The position numbers were made by a program, and so were the translations under genes. 64,000 nt of DNA from Scilla litardierei. Taxonomy: Eukaryota; Streptophyta; Magnoliopsida; Asparagales; Asparagaceae. Positions 1 to 10,885 of the stretch are shown here, piece by piece. The stretch covers positions 143,253,637 through 143,317,636 of the forward strand of contig CM061142.1 in NCBI GenBank assembly GCA_030789695.1. Direction: 5' to 3'. Numbering within the stretch: the first letter of the stretch is position 1; every line of letters begins with the position of its first letter. The notes beneath the pieces were generated by a model, which had not been told where the DNA came from, did no database searches, and saw only the letters and a program-made list of their open reading frames with translations.

Positions 1-420
1 TAATCATCATTCAAAATAATATCATTAATAAACGATTTCAAATACAAATCCTTATTATACATGCTTGTGTTCTTCGGACCCCAAATGGTGTATATCTTGG
101 GAGTCCTAATCCTATTAGGAACATGCATATGTTATTGATTTCTATGTGATGCATGTTGTGGGTAAGCATATGGCATATGATGCAATGGTGTATGATGATA
201 ATTATTCATATGAGAATGAGAATGGACATATGCTTGTGGTGGAACACATGCATGAGTGTGTCTCACATGGTGTGCACGTGCTCGTGGATGCGGAGCATAA
301 AAATCATCATATGTGCTAACATATGGAGTAGGATGTGTGTTCCTACGTGGCATGGCATACATGAAAGCATGGCCCCTGTTTGGAGGTCCACCCAAAGTGG
401 GTTTCTTTCCAAATGGTTGA
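1..420 (-). pseudogene. Copia-1 Gag C-terminal linker toward pol
   Basis: The minus strand from about 420 reads PFGKKPTLGGPPNRGHAF, then a long His/Pro/Met-rich low-complexity stretch to a TGA near 132. After a frame change, YTIWGPKNTSM appears near 95-60; this resembles the '.W.PK' segment that precedes protease in Copia polyproteins. Protease itself is not visible before the window edge. Confidence 0.55.
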
Positions 421-850
421 AGATTTGAGAAATGAGATTGTAAATCTCAAACCTCAACTTGAGCATGTTCATGTCGAGGATTCGAATGAACATGTGATAG
501 CGGATTTGACGTCTCAAAACTCAACTTTGAGTATTGAGAATAAAAATCTCAAATCACGTGTTTGCGCACTCACATCACAAGTGTCCACTTTGGATGCTTC
601 GATGCATTCTCTCACCGAGAAATATGAGTGCACATAGGCCGAATCAATGAATTCAATAAAGGTAAGGGCCATTTGGACAATATCCTAAATGACTTACTTC
701 CGGCCAATCATCACATTGGCTTGGGGTATAAGATGGGAGATTCATCCAAATCGTCCGCCACCTTTGTTAGGCCAACGTCCGATGCTTCTACTAGTGGAAG
801 TAAACACTTCATGGGTAGTTCTTCCACCAATGGTGCTTCCGCTAGGAACA
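419..850 (+). pseudogene. Inverted segment of Copia-1 gag (coiled-coil region)
   Basis: On the plus strand this reads as the part of Copia Gag that should follow the acidic stretch: a Leu/Asn/Ser-rich coiled coil with repeated LTSQ.STL, then a short LGLGYKMG-type motif. The sequence on both sides (1-418 and 851-2140) reads as Gag on the minus strand. The simplest explanation is a local inversion of about 430 bp. A stop (TAG at 635-637) and a frame change also occur inside it. Breakpoints are known only to about 10 bp. Confidence 0.75.
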
Positions 851-2140
851 CACGGTGTCGTTGTTGATGATGATAGGTTTAGGCGAGGTTTTAAGACTAT
901 CTAACTCCTTTTTAGTCTTAATAAATTTAGTAGCCAAATTAGAAAACTTATTCCAAAGTTGTTCATTAGCTATTCTAAGTTCGTCCATTGTTACCTCACC
1001 GCCTTCATCCTCGCTTTCATTCCCGCTTTCATCGGAGGATGTCTCTTGATCACGTTCCTCTTTTCCCATAAAGCACGTGTGTGATTTCTCCACTCTTTCA
1101 TCGTTCGTCTCTCCACTTGATGAGTCGGAGTCAGTGAAAGTACCTACAAGTCCTTTCTTGTGCCTTCTCGACTTGTCGTGCTTGGATGCTTTCCACTTCT
1201 CCTTGTGTTTGTTTAGAGGACAATCCGGCTTGATATGTCCTGGCTTGTTGCATTTATAACACACGGGAGTAGAAGCATTAGTCGAAATAAATTTAGATTT
1301 ACTCTTCAACTTACCTTGTCGAAAGAATCGGTCGAACTTCTTTGCCAAATCGGCCAAAGCTTCCATGTCCAACTCTTCTTACGATTCTTCATCATCGGTA
1401 GATGGAGCGGCCTTGTACGCAATCGCCTTTTTATTTGGCTCGTCTTGCTTCAAGTACGACTTCATCTTTTCTTTCATCATGAGCTTACTTTCCTTGCGTA
1501 CCTCATAAGACATCAAGGTACCTATTAGTTGTATGACAGTATACTTACTCATATCATTACCTTCCTCAATGGCGAAGGTACGCTTTTCCCAACAAGAAGG
1601 AAGTCCATCGATGATCTTTGAGACTTTCACCTTTTGGGTGTAGGTTTTCCCAAGAGTCTCCAATTCGTTGGTAATGTCAACGAATCGAGCATAATATTCT
1701 TTCCTCTTCTCACCCTGTTGCATATGAAATAATTCGAAATCTTTATTGACAACAACAAGTTTGGAGTCTTTTACCTGACTCGTTCCTTCATGCAAGATGA
1801 GGAGTGAGTTTCATATTTGATATGCACTCTTACATGTGCATATCTTATTAAAGTCCTCGGGCTCCAAGGCACATTTCAAGGCATTCATTACCTTGGCATT
1901 GCTTACATCCGTGGCGACCTCCGCAGGAGTCCACTTCGCGAAATCTTCTTCGACGGGCTCGACATACGCCTTCATCGTGGCTCTCCAAAGTGAAGCGCTC
2001 CGGAGGAACGTTTCCATTCGGCATTTCCAGTACCCGTAATTGGTACCATTGAAGGATGGAGGCCTGACAGAGGATTGTCCTTCCAACACTAAAGAAGCTC
2101 CGTGACGATCCTTGAAGATGATGTAGTCGTTGTTTGTCAT
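842..2140 (-). pseudogene. gag: Copia Gag, N-terminal two-thirds, with two nonsense codons
   Basis: Gag packages element RNA into cytoplasmic particles. From ATG at 2140 the frame gives a DUF4219-like start (PSFNGTNYGYWKCRMETFLR), then a UBN2-type Gag domain, then a CCHC zinc knuckle CYKCNKPGHIKPDC near 1265-1225, then an acidic, coiled-coil-prone stretch. The frame is continuous except for a TGA where the family has Trp (1811-1813) and a TAA at 1379-1381. Near 850 the reading abruptly leaves Gag because the next ~430 bp are inverted. Assignment to UBN2/Copia Gag rests on motif recognition. Confidence 0.85.
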
Positions 2141-2167
2141 AGCTTTGAACTTGTAGCTTTAACCTTG

Positions 2168-2179
2168 GCTCTGATACCA
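2168..2179 (-). promoter_or_regulatory. Primer-binding site, initiator-Met tRNA type (Copia-1)
   Basis: The minus strand reads TGGTATCAGAGC two bases inside the LTR end. This is the standard plant Copia primer site, complementary to the 3' end of initiator-Met tRNA. It fixes both element orientation and LTR boundary. Confidence 0.9.
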
Positions 2180-2912
2180 ATTGTAGTTCCCTGGGAAGCT
2201 ACTGCACACATACTAGAGGGGGGGTGAATAGTACTTAAAATAATTAAGAGAGTTATTCCTAACTATTGTGCAATAAACAAACGACAATGCGGAATAAACA
2301 ACAATCAACAAGAATTAACAAACGCAAACAAATGATATAACGGGTTCGGATCCACCAAGTCACCCCGACTTGTTCACGGTGATCCTACGTCCCAACCACC
2401 TGGATCCCCTCCGGATACTTGAGTTAGAAACCCTAACTCAAGATTTAGCACTATGAAATTCTTGTGAAAAACCGTCACAAGACCAAATCATACACAATGA
2501 ACATGTGACTCCCACAACCCGGGATCACATACTCTCTCACAACTGAGAGACAACCACTTGCAATATCAATTGAAATGAACTATGAAATACTTACCACAAA
2601 ATCATATGCCTTGACTATAACTTACCAAATTAGGGCAATGATGGATTTTGAGGAGAGAATGTCACCAAACCGAAGCTCCACCAATAAGATCAGCGATCGA
2701 AGGCTAGGATGGAGGATGGTGACTTTGGATCAAGCTCTTGGCTTGGAAGGCTCACAATGGAGAGAATCTCTCTTGAGGAAAATGGCTCAAAGAGTTGAGG
2801 GCAAGATTCTTGTGAGGAAGAGATAGCTTTAGAATGGAGTTGAATAGCTTCTCTTTGATTTCTCTAAATCTCTAAAATGGCAGCCTTGAATAAAAGGAAA
2901 GAACCCCTCCAA

Positions 2913-2923
2913 GTATATATAGG
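2913..2923 (-). promoter_or_regulatory. TATA box of the Copia-1 LTR
   Basis: The minus strand carries CTATATATACTT inside the 5' LTR, at the downstream edge of the AGTCGGT array. This is the likely core promoter of the element. No start site can be proven from sequence alone. Confidence 0.6.
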
Positions 2924-2984
2924 ATAGAGGAAAGAGAGAGGAAAAATCGTTTCAATTAAAGCTCCAACAGCTCTATTTCTGAAG

Positions 2985-3520
2985 CAGTTAGTCGGTCTAA
3001 GAAGGATCACTGACAGACTAGATTGCCAACTAGTCGGTCGGTGATTCTTCATGAACCGACTAACAGGCTTACAGCCAATAAAGAAAGTTCCAGGCAACAT
3101 GAACTAGTCGGTCTAAGAATACTTGCCAACCGACTAGTTTCATAACTAGTCGGTCGGTGAGTGTTCTTTGACCGACTAACAGATGAAATGGAATCGGCTG
3201 GATACAAGTTGATTTAGTCGGTTTAAGAACAAATGTTGACCGATTAGTTTCTCAACTAGTCGGTCGACAAACGTTCTTTGACTGACTTACGATGAACAGT
3301 AACTATGGCTGTACATGGAAAGCTCAACTAGTCGGTCTAAGAAGGATTCCTAACCGACTAGATCGTCATCTAGTCGGTCGATGACTCTTCTTTGACCGAC
3401 TAATTGATCAATAAAATCAGGCTGAAATGAGCAAGGCATTCTAGTTGGTTCAAGAGGAATTGCTGACCGACTAGATCGTCATCTAGTCGGTTGGTTCTTC
3501 TACTTGAACCAACTAACATG
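2985..3520. repeat. Tandem array of inverted TAGTCGGTC / GACCGACTA words
   Basis: About five imperfect units of roughly 110 bp. Each contains TAGTCGGTC followed by its reverse complement GACCGACTA, then a second such pair, so every unit can form two stem-loops. It ends about 60 bp upstream of the LTR TATA box (minus orientation). Closely similar units occur at 60988-61405 in the LTR of Gypsy-C, a different superfamily. Confidence 0.85.
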
Positions 3521-3912
3521 CACTAGAAGCCAAGGGAAGAAGCGATAGGATTCAGGAAAGTTTCTAATTGCTTCTATGATAATCCTAGCTCTAAGATATG
3601 AGCGAAATGAAGATTATAATGTAAGTCCTACTTAAGGCTTAACAGTCTAAACTATGAAGCTAGAAGACAATAAATAATACATGACGAACCGTCTTCAAAG
3701 CTTCAATCTTCACTCTTGACTTCAATAATACTCCTTGTGCTTCAACGAAGCTTTAGGGACATGATCACGCGTATTGAGAAGTCTTGAGACGTCGCTTTTG
3801 ATGTACGTATTCTTTTGGCACAATCTCCATAACTGCGCTCACAAATAGTTAGTATACGATATTTATGTTTGCTCATCATCCAAAACCAAATCCGGGGAAT
3901 CAATACTCAACA

Positions 3913-5320
3913 AGTGCGTGTTCTGGTTCGACAGAGTTGCATTCCTGGGATACGTGGCATCTGGTGATGGCATATCAGTAGATCCAGAGAAGGTCAGATC
4001 AATCAGCGAGTGGCCGACCCCACAGTCATCATCAGAATCAGGAGCTTCCTTGGATTAGCTGGCTACTACCATCAGTTTATCAAGGATTATTCGAAGATTG
4101 TAGGTCCAATGAAGAAGTTGACGAGGAAGGAGATGGAGTTTTGTTGGTCAGATGAGAGTGGCACGGAGCATTGCCAAGTGTCGTGTATACCAGCAAGTGA
4201 AGGAGGAGCACCATCAGACAGCAGGATTGCTACAACCACTTTCTATCCCAGAGTGGAAGTGGCAGCACATCACGATGGATTTCATGACTGGCCTACCTCA
4301 AAGTCCTAAGCAGAACGACATAGTCTGGGTGATCGTTGACCGATTGACCAAATCTGTGCACTTCATCCTATTTTGAGTGGGACCATCCACTGAAATCTTG
4401 GCGAGGAAGTATCTAGAGGAGATTGTATGCTTGCATGGAGTTTCGGTGAGCATCGTATCCGATAGAGACTAGAGATTCACGTCTCAGTTCTAGAAAAGTT
4501 TACATGAGAACATTGGTACGTGTCTGAGCTTTAGTATGACGTACCACCCACAGACCGATAGCCAGTCAGCAAGGACGATTCAAATTCTGGAGTATATACT
4601 GAGAGCTTGTATGCTTGATCTGAAGGGTTCATGGGAGGATCATCTCCATCTAGTGGATTTCTCCTACAAAAACAACTATCAGGCAAGCATTGGCATGACA
4701 CCATTTGCTACTCTATATGGAAGGAAATTTCGATCACCAATGAGCTGGGATGACATCGGAGACAGATAGCTGTTAGGTCAGGAGATGATTATGGAGGCTG
4801 TGGATGTCGTGAGAGACATCACAGATAAGTCAGAATTAATCAAGATCGCTACAAGCATTGGGCGGATGCTAAGAGACGACCTTTGGAGTTTCAACCAGGA
4901 GATCTTGTCTTCCTGATGATTTCTCTGAACCGCAGAGTCATTCGTTTTCGGGAAGAAGGAAAGTTGAGTCCGATGTATATTGGACAGTTTGACGTGCTGG
5001 AACGTGTGGGAGCAGTGGCATGTCGCCTTGCCCTACCACCATCTTTGGAGGGAGTTACTGATGTTTTCCACATATCTCAACTACGTCGATACTTCAGTGA
5101 CCCATCGCATGCTGTGGATTTTTTAGAGATCACGGTCCGACCGGACCAGACGTATGAGCAGCAGCCAGTGCAGATTTTGGACTACCGATAGAAGCAGTTG
5201 AGGAACATGGTAGTCGACCTGATGAGAGTGTTGTGGCATCAAGGATCACCTGGTGAGTCCACCTGGAAGCGAGAAGAAGAGATGAAGGAGCCCTACCTGC
5301 ATTTGTTTCCTTATCAGTAG
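3913..5320 (+). pseudogene. pol: Pol remnant: end of RT joined to integrase, C-terminal chromodomain-like tail
   Basis: The first codons read [19 protein letters not shown], the RT thumb region next to RNase H, then [19 protein letters not shown]. Near 4150 the sequence jumps to the integrase zinc-binding region (RVARSIAKCRVYQQVK), so RNase H is deleted. The integrase core follows ([27 protein letters not shown]), then [15 protein letters not shown] near the end, the usual chromovirus tail. It has frameshifts and stops (e.g. TGA at 4375, TAG at 4470). At 4418/4419 it reads ARKYLE|EIVCLHG without the insertion found at this place in Tekay-A, Gypsy-B and Gypsy-C. Confidence 0.85.
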
Positions 5321-5352
5321 GTGTAAGAAATTTGGAGTGCGGAATTTTCTTT

Positions 5353-5365
5353 AAGGTGGGTAGGA
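5353..5365 (+). other. Polypurine tract of Tekay-1
   Basis: AAGGTGGGTAGGA lies immediately before the 3' LTR start TGTAACGG. The same layout occurs at 49694-49706 and, on the minus strand, at 22187-22200 and 61677-61690. It primes plus-strand DNA synthesis. Confidence 0.8.
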
Positions 5366-7129
5366 TGTAACGGTCACTTTCCGATCGTGTGTTTTTTTGC
5401 ATGTATTGTCGTTTCATGTGCGTCTTTTCATTACTATTTTTCGTAGTTCAAACACGCGACCGAACCACGTATCCACGACCCTCTCGAATGTGCGATCGCC
5501 TCGATACCTTCCTTTTAATTTTTGGATGTCGTGGGACCGATCTGCTATAAATACAATATTAATTATTAAAAAAATTTATAAATTATTGAATTTCTAAAGT
5601 CGTGTATGTTTTCATAAAACCAACTCACAATTATTAATTATTTTTAAAAGCCCTAACCTAATAATTAGCATTTCAGTATCTTAGTTTTTTTTGTGATTAT
5701 CAAATCAAATCTTTTTAAAACCCTAACCTATTAAAATCCTAACCTAATAATAATATCCTAACAGATTTTTCCCTTATCCTATTCCAACCGTACCCACATA
5801 TCTCCTTCCACGTGACACGCTCTTGTAGGAAGATATATGCCCATAAGGCAATTTATCTTGATTATACGTCTTGTTCATACCGTATATGGTACGTATTATT
5901 CTAGGTATAAAAGGATTTGTATTAATATACTTAGATAATATCCATAGACTTATAGTTAGGTCCTTACGTATCTAGATGAGATCTCGATTATGAGTAAGTA
6001 AGTGACCGAATAGAAACATAAGTCTTAAACGGTTCGTGATCATAGATGTGTCGAGAACTGGATATCGACACATCGGATAGATCACTGTGTCTTCATCTTG
6101 CCTTCGGGTAATGATGATCTCATAGTCATTCGACTTAGCGAAGTCGAAGACGAGACACAGGTGCTCATTGGAGAATGAGTTCACTGAACGACCAAGTTAG
6201 AGTTATTAAATGGTTAACTTTAATGATCTGTCTTTAATAACTCTAGGGTGATGATAGGTTAGTTGATCCTTAAGACCTGAAGTCAACTGTATAAACCTGT
6301 GAACGGACGGTGTAGCTTAGACCCATGATCTAGCTTCGAGGACCAGTCCTGATGAAAGATCTTAGGTTGGGTTGCACCAGAAGCTCTCTAGGTGAGTAAG
6401 TGACTAAGATGGGATTCGTCACTTCCATTAAAGGGAAGTTAGTGTTATAGGCTCAGTACGGTCTTTATGTTAATCCTCGGCCGGGGTACGTTGCAAGTAG
6501 TACAACGTGTATACAATAAAGACCGCCGTATACTGACCAATGTTGTCTGATAGGGTTGACAGTAAACCATACCCTAGGCCAACATCAAACACAGTCTTGA
6601 CGAAGGGATTTTAGCTAACGGAATTCATCTCTGACATAGCCAATGCAAACCCTATGACACTTTTGTCAAAGGGTCGATCACGTTATGATGACTCTGAAAC
6701 AGGGACGATAGCTACTGCTCGTAGTGACCGTCGTCTAGGGGTTTCGAGCCCCAACCTGTAGTAAGGTCAGGCTGTAGGGTCTCACACCGAGTAGTACTCG
6801 TGTCTTAGTAATAGGAATATAGAATAGAGAGAAATGTCATTTGATGATATTCACAAGTTAAGTTGTGAAAGTTAGTCGCAATAGCAATAGGGACATAACA
6901 TTGCATTAGATGCTAACTTTAACTAAACGTGTTGTAAATTAGTTACGACGAATTTAGTAGGAACAAACTTGTTGGAAAGGGTTACCTGGATGACGGGATC
7001 GTCCCGGTCTAAACACAGGTTCAAACCGTGTCCAAATCGGAGCTCAAACGAGCCCAGAAACGCAGAAATAGTTCAAGGGGAAGTGGGTTAGACCCACCGG
7101 GCCAAGAGGCCCATGTGCAAGGGCAAAAC

Positions 7130-7472
7130 GGGCGCGGCCTGCTGCAGCAGCGGGCATGACCCGCTGTGTGCAGCGGGCGGGCGCCCGCTGCAGTAGCGGG
7201 CGTGGCCCTCTGCACAGCGGGCCAGCGCCCGCTGCACGCAGTAGCGGGCGTGGCCCGCTGCACAGCGGGCCAGCGCCCGCTGCACGCAGCGGGCCAGCGC
7301 CCGCTGCAAGCGGGCGTAGCCCGCTGCACAGCGGGCCCGCGCCCGCTGCGTGCAGCGGGCGCCGGCCCGCTGCTTGCAGCGGGCGCCCGCCCGCTGCTTG
7401 CAGCGGGCGGGTGGCCCGCCCTTCCCCCCTTGGGCGGGCGCGCCCGCTAAGTCTAGCGGGCGCGCCCGCAAC
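7130..7472. repeat. GC-rich array of CAGCGGGC / GCCCGCTG words
   Basis: Some 340 bp of almost pure G/C made of CAGCGGGC and its inverse GCCCGCTG spaced every 15-30 bp. It yields long but meaningless open frames on both strands (Arg/Ala/Gly/Pro only). It lies upstream of the TATA box of the solo LTR. Confidence 0.9.
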
Positions 7473-7798
7473 TTAAGTCTATTAAGGTTTTTTTGAATAA
7501 CCCTAATGACGGCTACGAATTTTGAGAAATTGCTAAACTTTGAGCAATTGTTTGAGGGGTCAAACGAAGTCGAAATTCGTCACCGTCAGTTCCTACGCGT
7601 TCACCATTCCAAGCTTTTCTGATTGATAGCTTGTTTGGTGTCTGAAGTTTAGTATGTGAGGAGAATTAATTCGTTAAAGTTTGACTTTGAGAAAGGCTAA
7701 CTTTAAAAGTTGAAATTAAGCCAAATGGCTTAATTGAATTTTCTCTTCATGGGAATTGTCCCACATTGCCCGCAACGAGAAGTTGAGTGCTCACTCCC

Positions 7799-7809
7799 TA
7801 TATAAATAG
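7799..7809 (+). promoter_or_regulatory. TATA box of the Angela-like solo LTR
   Basis: CTATATAAATAG stands about 330 bp downstream of the GC-rich array in the plus orientation of the LTR. It is the likely core promoter. Confidence 0.65.
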
Positions 7810-8523
7810 GGGTGCACTCTCCTCGTTGAAAAACACACCAGTCAACGATCGGGTAGCTCCAAATTATTGAGCAAGCTCGGTCCGCGACTAAATCTCTCTC
7901 TCTACTTTCCTATTCTCTGGAGTAGTCCTAGCACGACTACGAAAGGGGTTTGGATCCGATCCGGACGTCTAAGACGCGGGTTTCTTCTCAAGTGAAACTT
8001 TCTACCGCGTGTGATCGGCTCGGAGGCGAAAGCGGCTCGGGCGGATCGGTGCGAGGGTGCGAGGCGGCTCAGGGAGATCGGGTCAACGCGGCTCGGCTAC
8101 GAGGAGCTTCTCAAGACGGTGCGGTACATCTTGCCTGCTCCAGGGCCAAGATTCCGGGTATGTGGTTAAGCATTTTAGTGTAGATTTTATTAGTCGCTTA
8201 GTGTAGATCCTTCTTGGAGTGGTCAGACCCACTCCAAGTCGGCATAGATCGGGCTGGGTTCTGGTTCCCCAGAGCCTAGTTAAATTGTTTAGCTAGTCTA
8301 GAAATCTTGATTTCTGTTTTTCCGCTGTGCCTATGTGCCTACGTGGTCCGTCCGACTTAGGACGGATACGGATCCGAGCTCTGGGGGTCCGCGAAAACCC
8401 CAACAGCTCTCTCCCCTTTAATTTGCCCGACAAAACCCTACGCTGCCTTCTTTTATCCCCCAAGCCAGCCGCACAAAAATATTAGAAACCCTAGCCCTCT
8501 CCCCCTAACAACTCTACAAAAGT

Positions 8524-8532
8524 CTATAAATA
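8524..8532 (+). promoter_or_regulatory. TATA-like box in the Tekay-1 LTR
   Basis: CTATAAATA is followed within ~30 bp by a C-rich, T-rich leader, as expected for an LTR core promoter. Confidence 0.45.
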
Positions 8533-10885
8533 ACCTAGTCCTAAAACCCCTGAGAGCCTACCTCTTTTTTTTCCCAGTTCACACCACCCGAACACCATCC
8601 CCACGGCTCACGTGTTGAGCCTATCCTCTTACTAAAACATCTTATGACCCAGGCTACCTCTCAAGCAAGCCGCCTTCTTCTCCCATCTCCAAACAACCTT
8701 CAACCTGAAACCTCCCAGGCCGCGCCTCTCTACCCCCTCGCTTGGCCAACGACCCATCTCCACATGCCCATTTCTAGCACGCCAGACTCCTCCCTTTGAC
8801 CGGAAGCTCACGTGAGAATTCCATCTCCAAACTGCACAGCCACCCTTTCCTCTCCTCCCCTTTTCCTTCTGATGTCGCCAGCCACCAGCCGCGCCCCATC
8901 GCCGGCCACATCTTAGCCCAACTCGCAACCGCCGTTTCCTCTCTCCCGAATCTTCCTCCCATCGACAACCTGCACCCCCTCCTTCCCTTCGACATGTCGT
9001 CCATCTCCCTCCCTTCTATTCGCACAAGCCTACTCTAGCCATCTCCCCATTCTTTGCCCGCATGCGACAGCTACCCTCTTCCCTATGGCAGCCACCCAAG
9101 CCTCTAGGCCGCAGCTGCCTCAGACCCCTGCTGTCGCTGCCCTTGTCGTTGCCACTACCGTTACCGTAAGCCGCCGCCGCTACGCCTGATGAACATCGCA
9201 AGTCAATGTTGTCGCAAGCCGCTGTGCTGCGCTACACGTAGCCGAGGCAACCCCGATGACCTCTCTTCAATATGCTAACCGCAGTCGAGGAACCGGAGAC
9301 ATGATGCGATCCGTAATTGCTTCCAAAGCCGACGCCAGATCTACGTGTGATCGTCGTACTAGGTTGGTATCCCTACTCGTAGTGACCCAAATGTTATGCC
9401 ACTGAAAACCTAATTAAAACTGGCAATTTAATCACTAAAGTTTTTTTTGCTCCTTTGAACTACTGTGAAAACCTAGACCATTGATTAGACTATTTTGGCT
9501 GTGCACATAAGGTAGAATCGACGTAGAGAACCGTAGAATACATCAGAACATGTGAACAACTTGATTTGGAACTGCTAGGTAGCTACGATCAACCTAGAGA
9601 CATGCCATAATATGTTTTCTAAAACCAGTACTGACACCGTCCCATTTAACATGTTACAGTGAACCGTAACCGATGCACTACCCATGACGAGACGCCCCTA
9701 TGGACACACTCCTCGCCTCTTCAGGAAAGTGTGTTCACATGCGTTGATACGGCCATGTTTAGGCCATTCCTTTCTTTAGTTGTAATAGTATGAACAAGAG
9801 ACCTAGACGGGAAATGATAGCGTCTAGGATACCCTCACGACAGCCTAGACTTGATGATGAAGTCTAGGCAATATGCTATAACTGCCATGTTGATAAATAA
9901 CTTAAAATGGACATGAATCATTCTTGTCTTGCCATGCAACCCTATTCAAGAATTGTATTGAACCTACAGGGAATAAGGCACTCTCCTAGCAGAGAGGGTG
10001 ATACTTTGTCCAGATAACCTGCGGGGAATAAGTCACTTTCCTAACAGAGAGAGTGATCCTTTGTACAAAATTGTCTTGTGCACTTGTGTTGGGGTTGGGT
10101 TGAGTGGTCGCAAGGTTTAGGGGGTTTGGCCGCCCTCAAATCTTAAGGTGTGAACCCTAGACACACACACAGTCTTGCATTGTCTTGTCTTGTCATGTAA
10201 CTGGTAGCACACATTACGACCATTACCATGCCACGTTTACTTTCTTGCACCATCTTTTTACTTTCTTTCCATGTTGCATAAGTTGCCATGCTGTCGCATC
10301 TCATAACCTGCCATGTAAAAAACATTTAATAACTGTCTTTAAACACCATATAACTTACAATAGAGTCTTTCTTACATTTCAGTTGTAGACCATGGCTGAC
10401 ATACAACTCCTTTTCTCTTGGGTGTTTGTACGTCATGTACTGAGACATAGTACGTAGACAATGAGACAATACATGCAGACTTGGAGCATGAGGAAACTTT
10501 TCAGGAGTACGATCCAGACGAGTACCAGTCTTAGAGCTCCCTTCCAATTGTTGACTTGGAGTTTCCAGGTTTCTAGTTTGGATGCGTAGCACCATTTAGA
10601 TTCTTGTCTATGTTGGGTGCGTAGCACCAATAGTTTCCCTTTTCAGTTGTAGCCATGATGTGGCCTTCTTGTGTTAGACTTCTTTTGCACTTCTGGATTA
10701 TTAGTTTGATGAATGAATGTTGTTGTTCTTTTTAGTACTCTTATTATTCTGAACTTTAATGAAAGAGCATGTACATTGATTGGTGTATCATTACCGATGC
10801 TTATTGGGTTCGAGCTTCACAGCTCCAGCCCATGCGGACATTCGTCTCATTCTAGCACCCATATTATGGGAAGCAAGGATTGTCA

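Larger units (their letters stand above)
1..3912 (-). mobile_element. Copia-1: Ty1/Copia LTR retrotransposon, 5' part, truncated by window edge
   Basis: Reading on the minus strand, the order is a 5' LTR (3912 to 2182), a primer-binding site matching the initiator-Met tRNA 3' end, a gag start at 2140, and gag continuing to the window edge. Any pol and 3' LTR would lie left of base 1. The element sits in the reverse transcriptase gene of Tekay-1: the LTR ends at 3912 and a Gypsy RT frame starts at once. The order and the UBN2-type Gag fit Ty1/Copia. The coding region is dead because of nonsense codons and an internal inversion. Confidence 0.85.
2182..3912 (-). repeat. 5' LTR of Copia-1 (1,731 bp)
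   Basis: On the plus strand it runs from tgtagttccc to caatactcaaca, giving TG...CA ends. The inner end lies two bases from the primer site. It holds a TATA box at 2913-2923 (minus) and a tandem array of AGTCGGT words at 2985-3520 upstream of it. The inner ~300 bp resemble the Copia LTR fragment at 10886-11452 read in reverse, so the two are related families. No coding sequence is credible inside it. Confidence 0.85.
5824..8405 (+). mobile_element. Solo LTR, Angela-like Copia (2,582 bp)
   Basis: It runs from TGTAGGAAGATATATGCCC to ACCCCAACA and is flanked by the perfect 5-bp repeat gctct at 5819-5823 and 8406-8410. There is no internal region, so it is a solo LTR left by LTR-LTR recombination. 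The 'atatgccc..aaggcaat' start recalls Angela-type Copia LTRs; the lineage name is tentative. It contains a GC-rich array (7130-7472), a TATA box (7799-7809) and no gene. Confidence 0.85.
3913..10885 (+). mobile_element. Tekay-1: deleted Tekay/Del-like chromovirus (Ty3/Gypsy)
   Basis: A pol remnant (3913-5320), a polypurine tract and a 3' LTR (5366-10885) run on the plus strand. The 5' half lies beyond the Copia-1 insertion. The LTR start TGTAACGGTCACTTTCCGA matches the LTR start of Tekay-A (15792 and 49707), so this is the same or a sister family. Its right flank is a Copia LTR fragment. Confidence 0.8.
5366..10885 (+). repeat. 3' LTR of Tekay-1, interrupted by a solo LTR
   Basis: It starts TGTAACGGTC and ends GGATTGTCA. 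Removing the nested LTR and one TSD copy leaves about 2,930 bp. The distal part (10640-10885) ends with words also found at the ends of the Tekay-A LTRs (cagctccagcccatgcggac against 55074-55092). A TATA-like CTATAAATA occurs at 8524-8532, followed by a pyrimidine-rich leader (8550-9260) that gives spurious open frames. I see no gene in it. Confidence 0.8.

Noticed and set aside
7021..7476. Overlapping Ala/Arg/Gly/Pro frames on both strands
   Set aside because: They are translations of the CAGCGGGC array and not genes.
8632..9201. Several 60-98-codon frames on both strands in the Tekay-1 LTR
   Set aside because: They overlap each other on a pyrimidine-rich LTR leader downstream of a TATA-like box; no homology is recognised.
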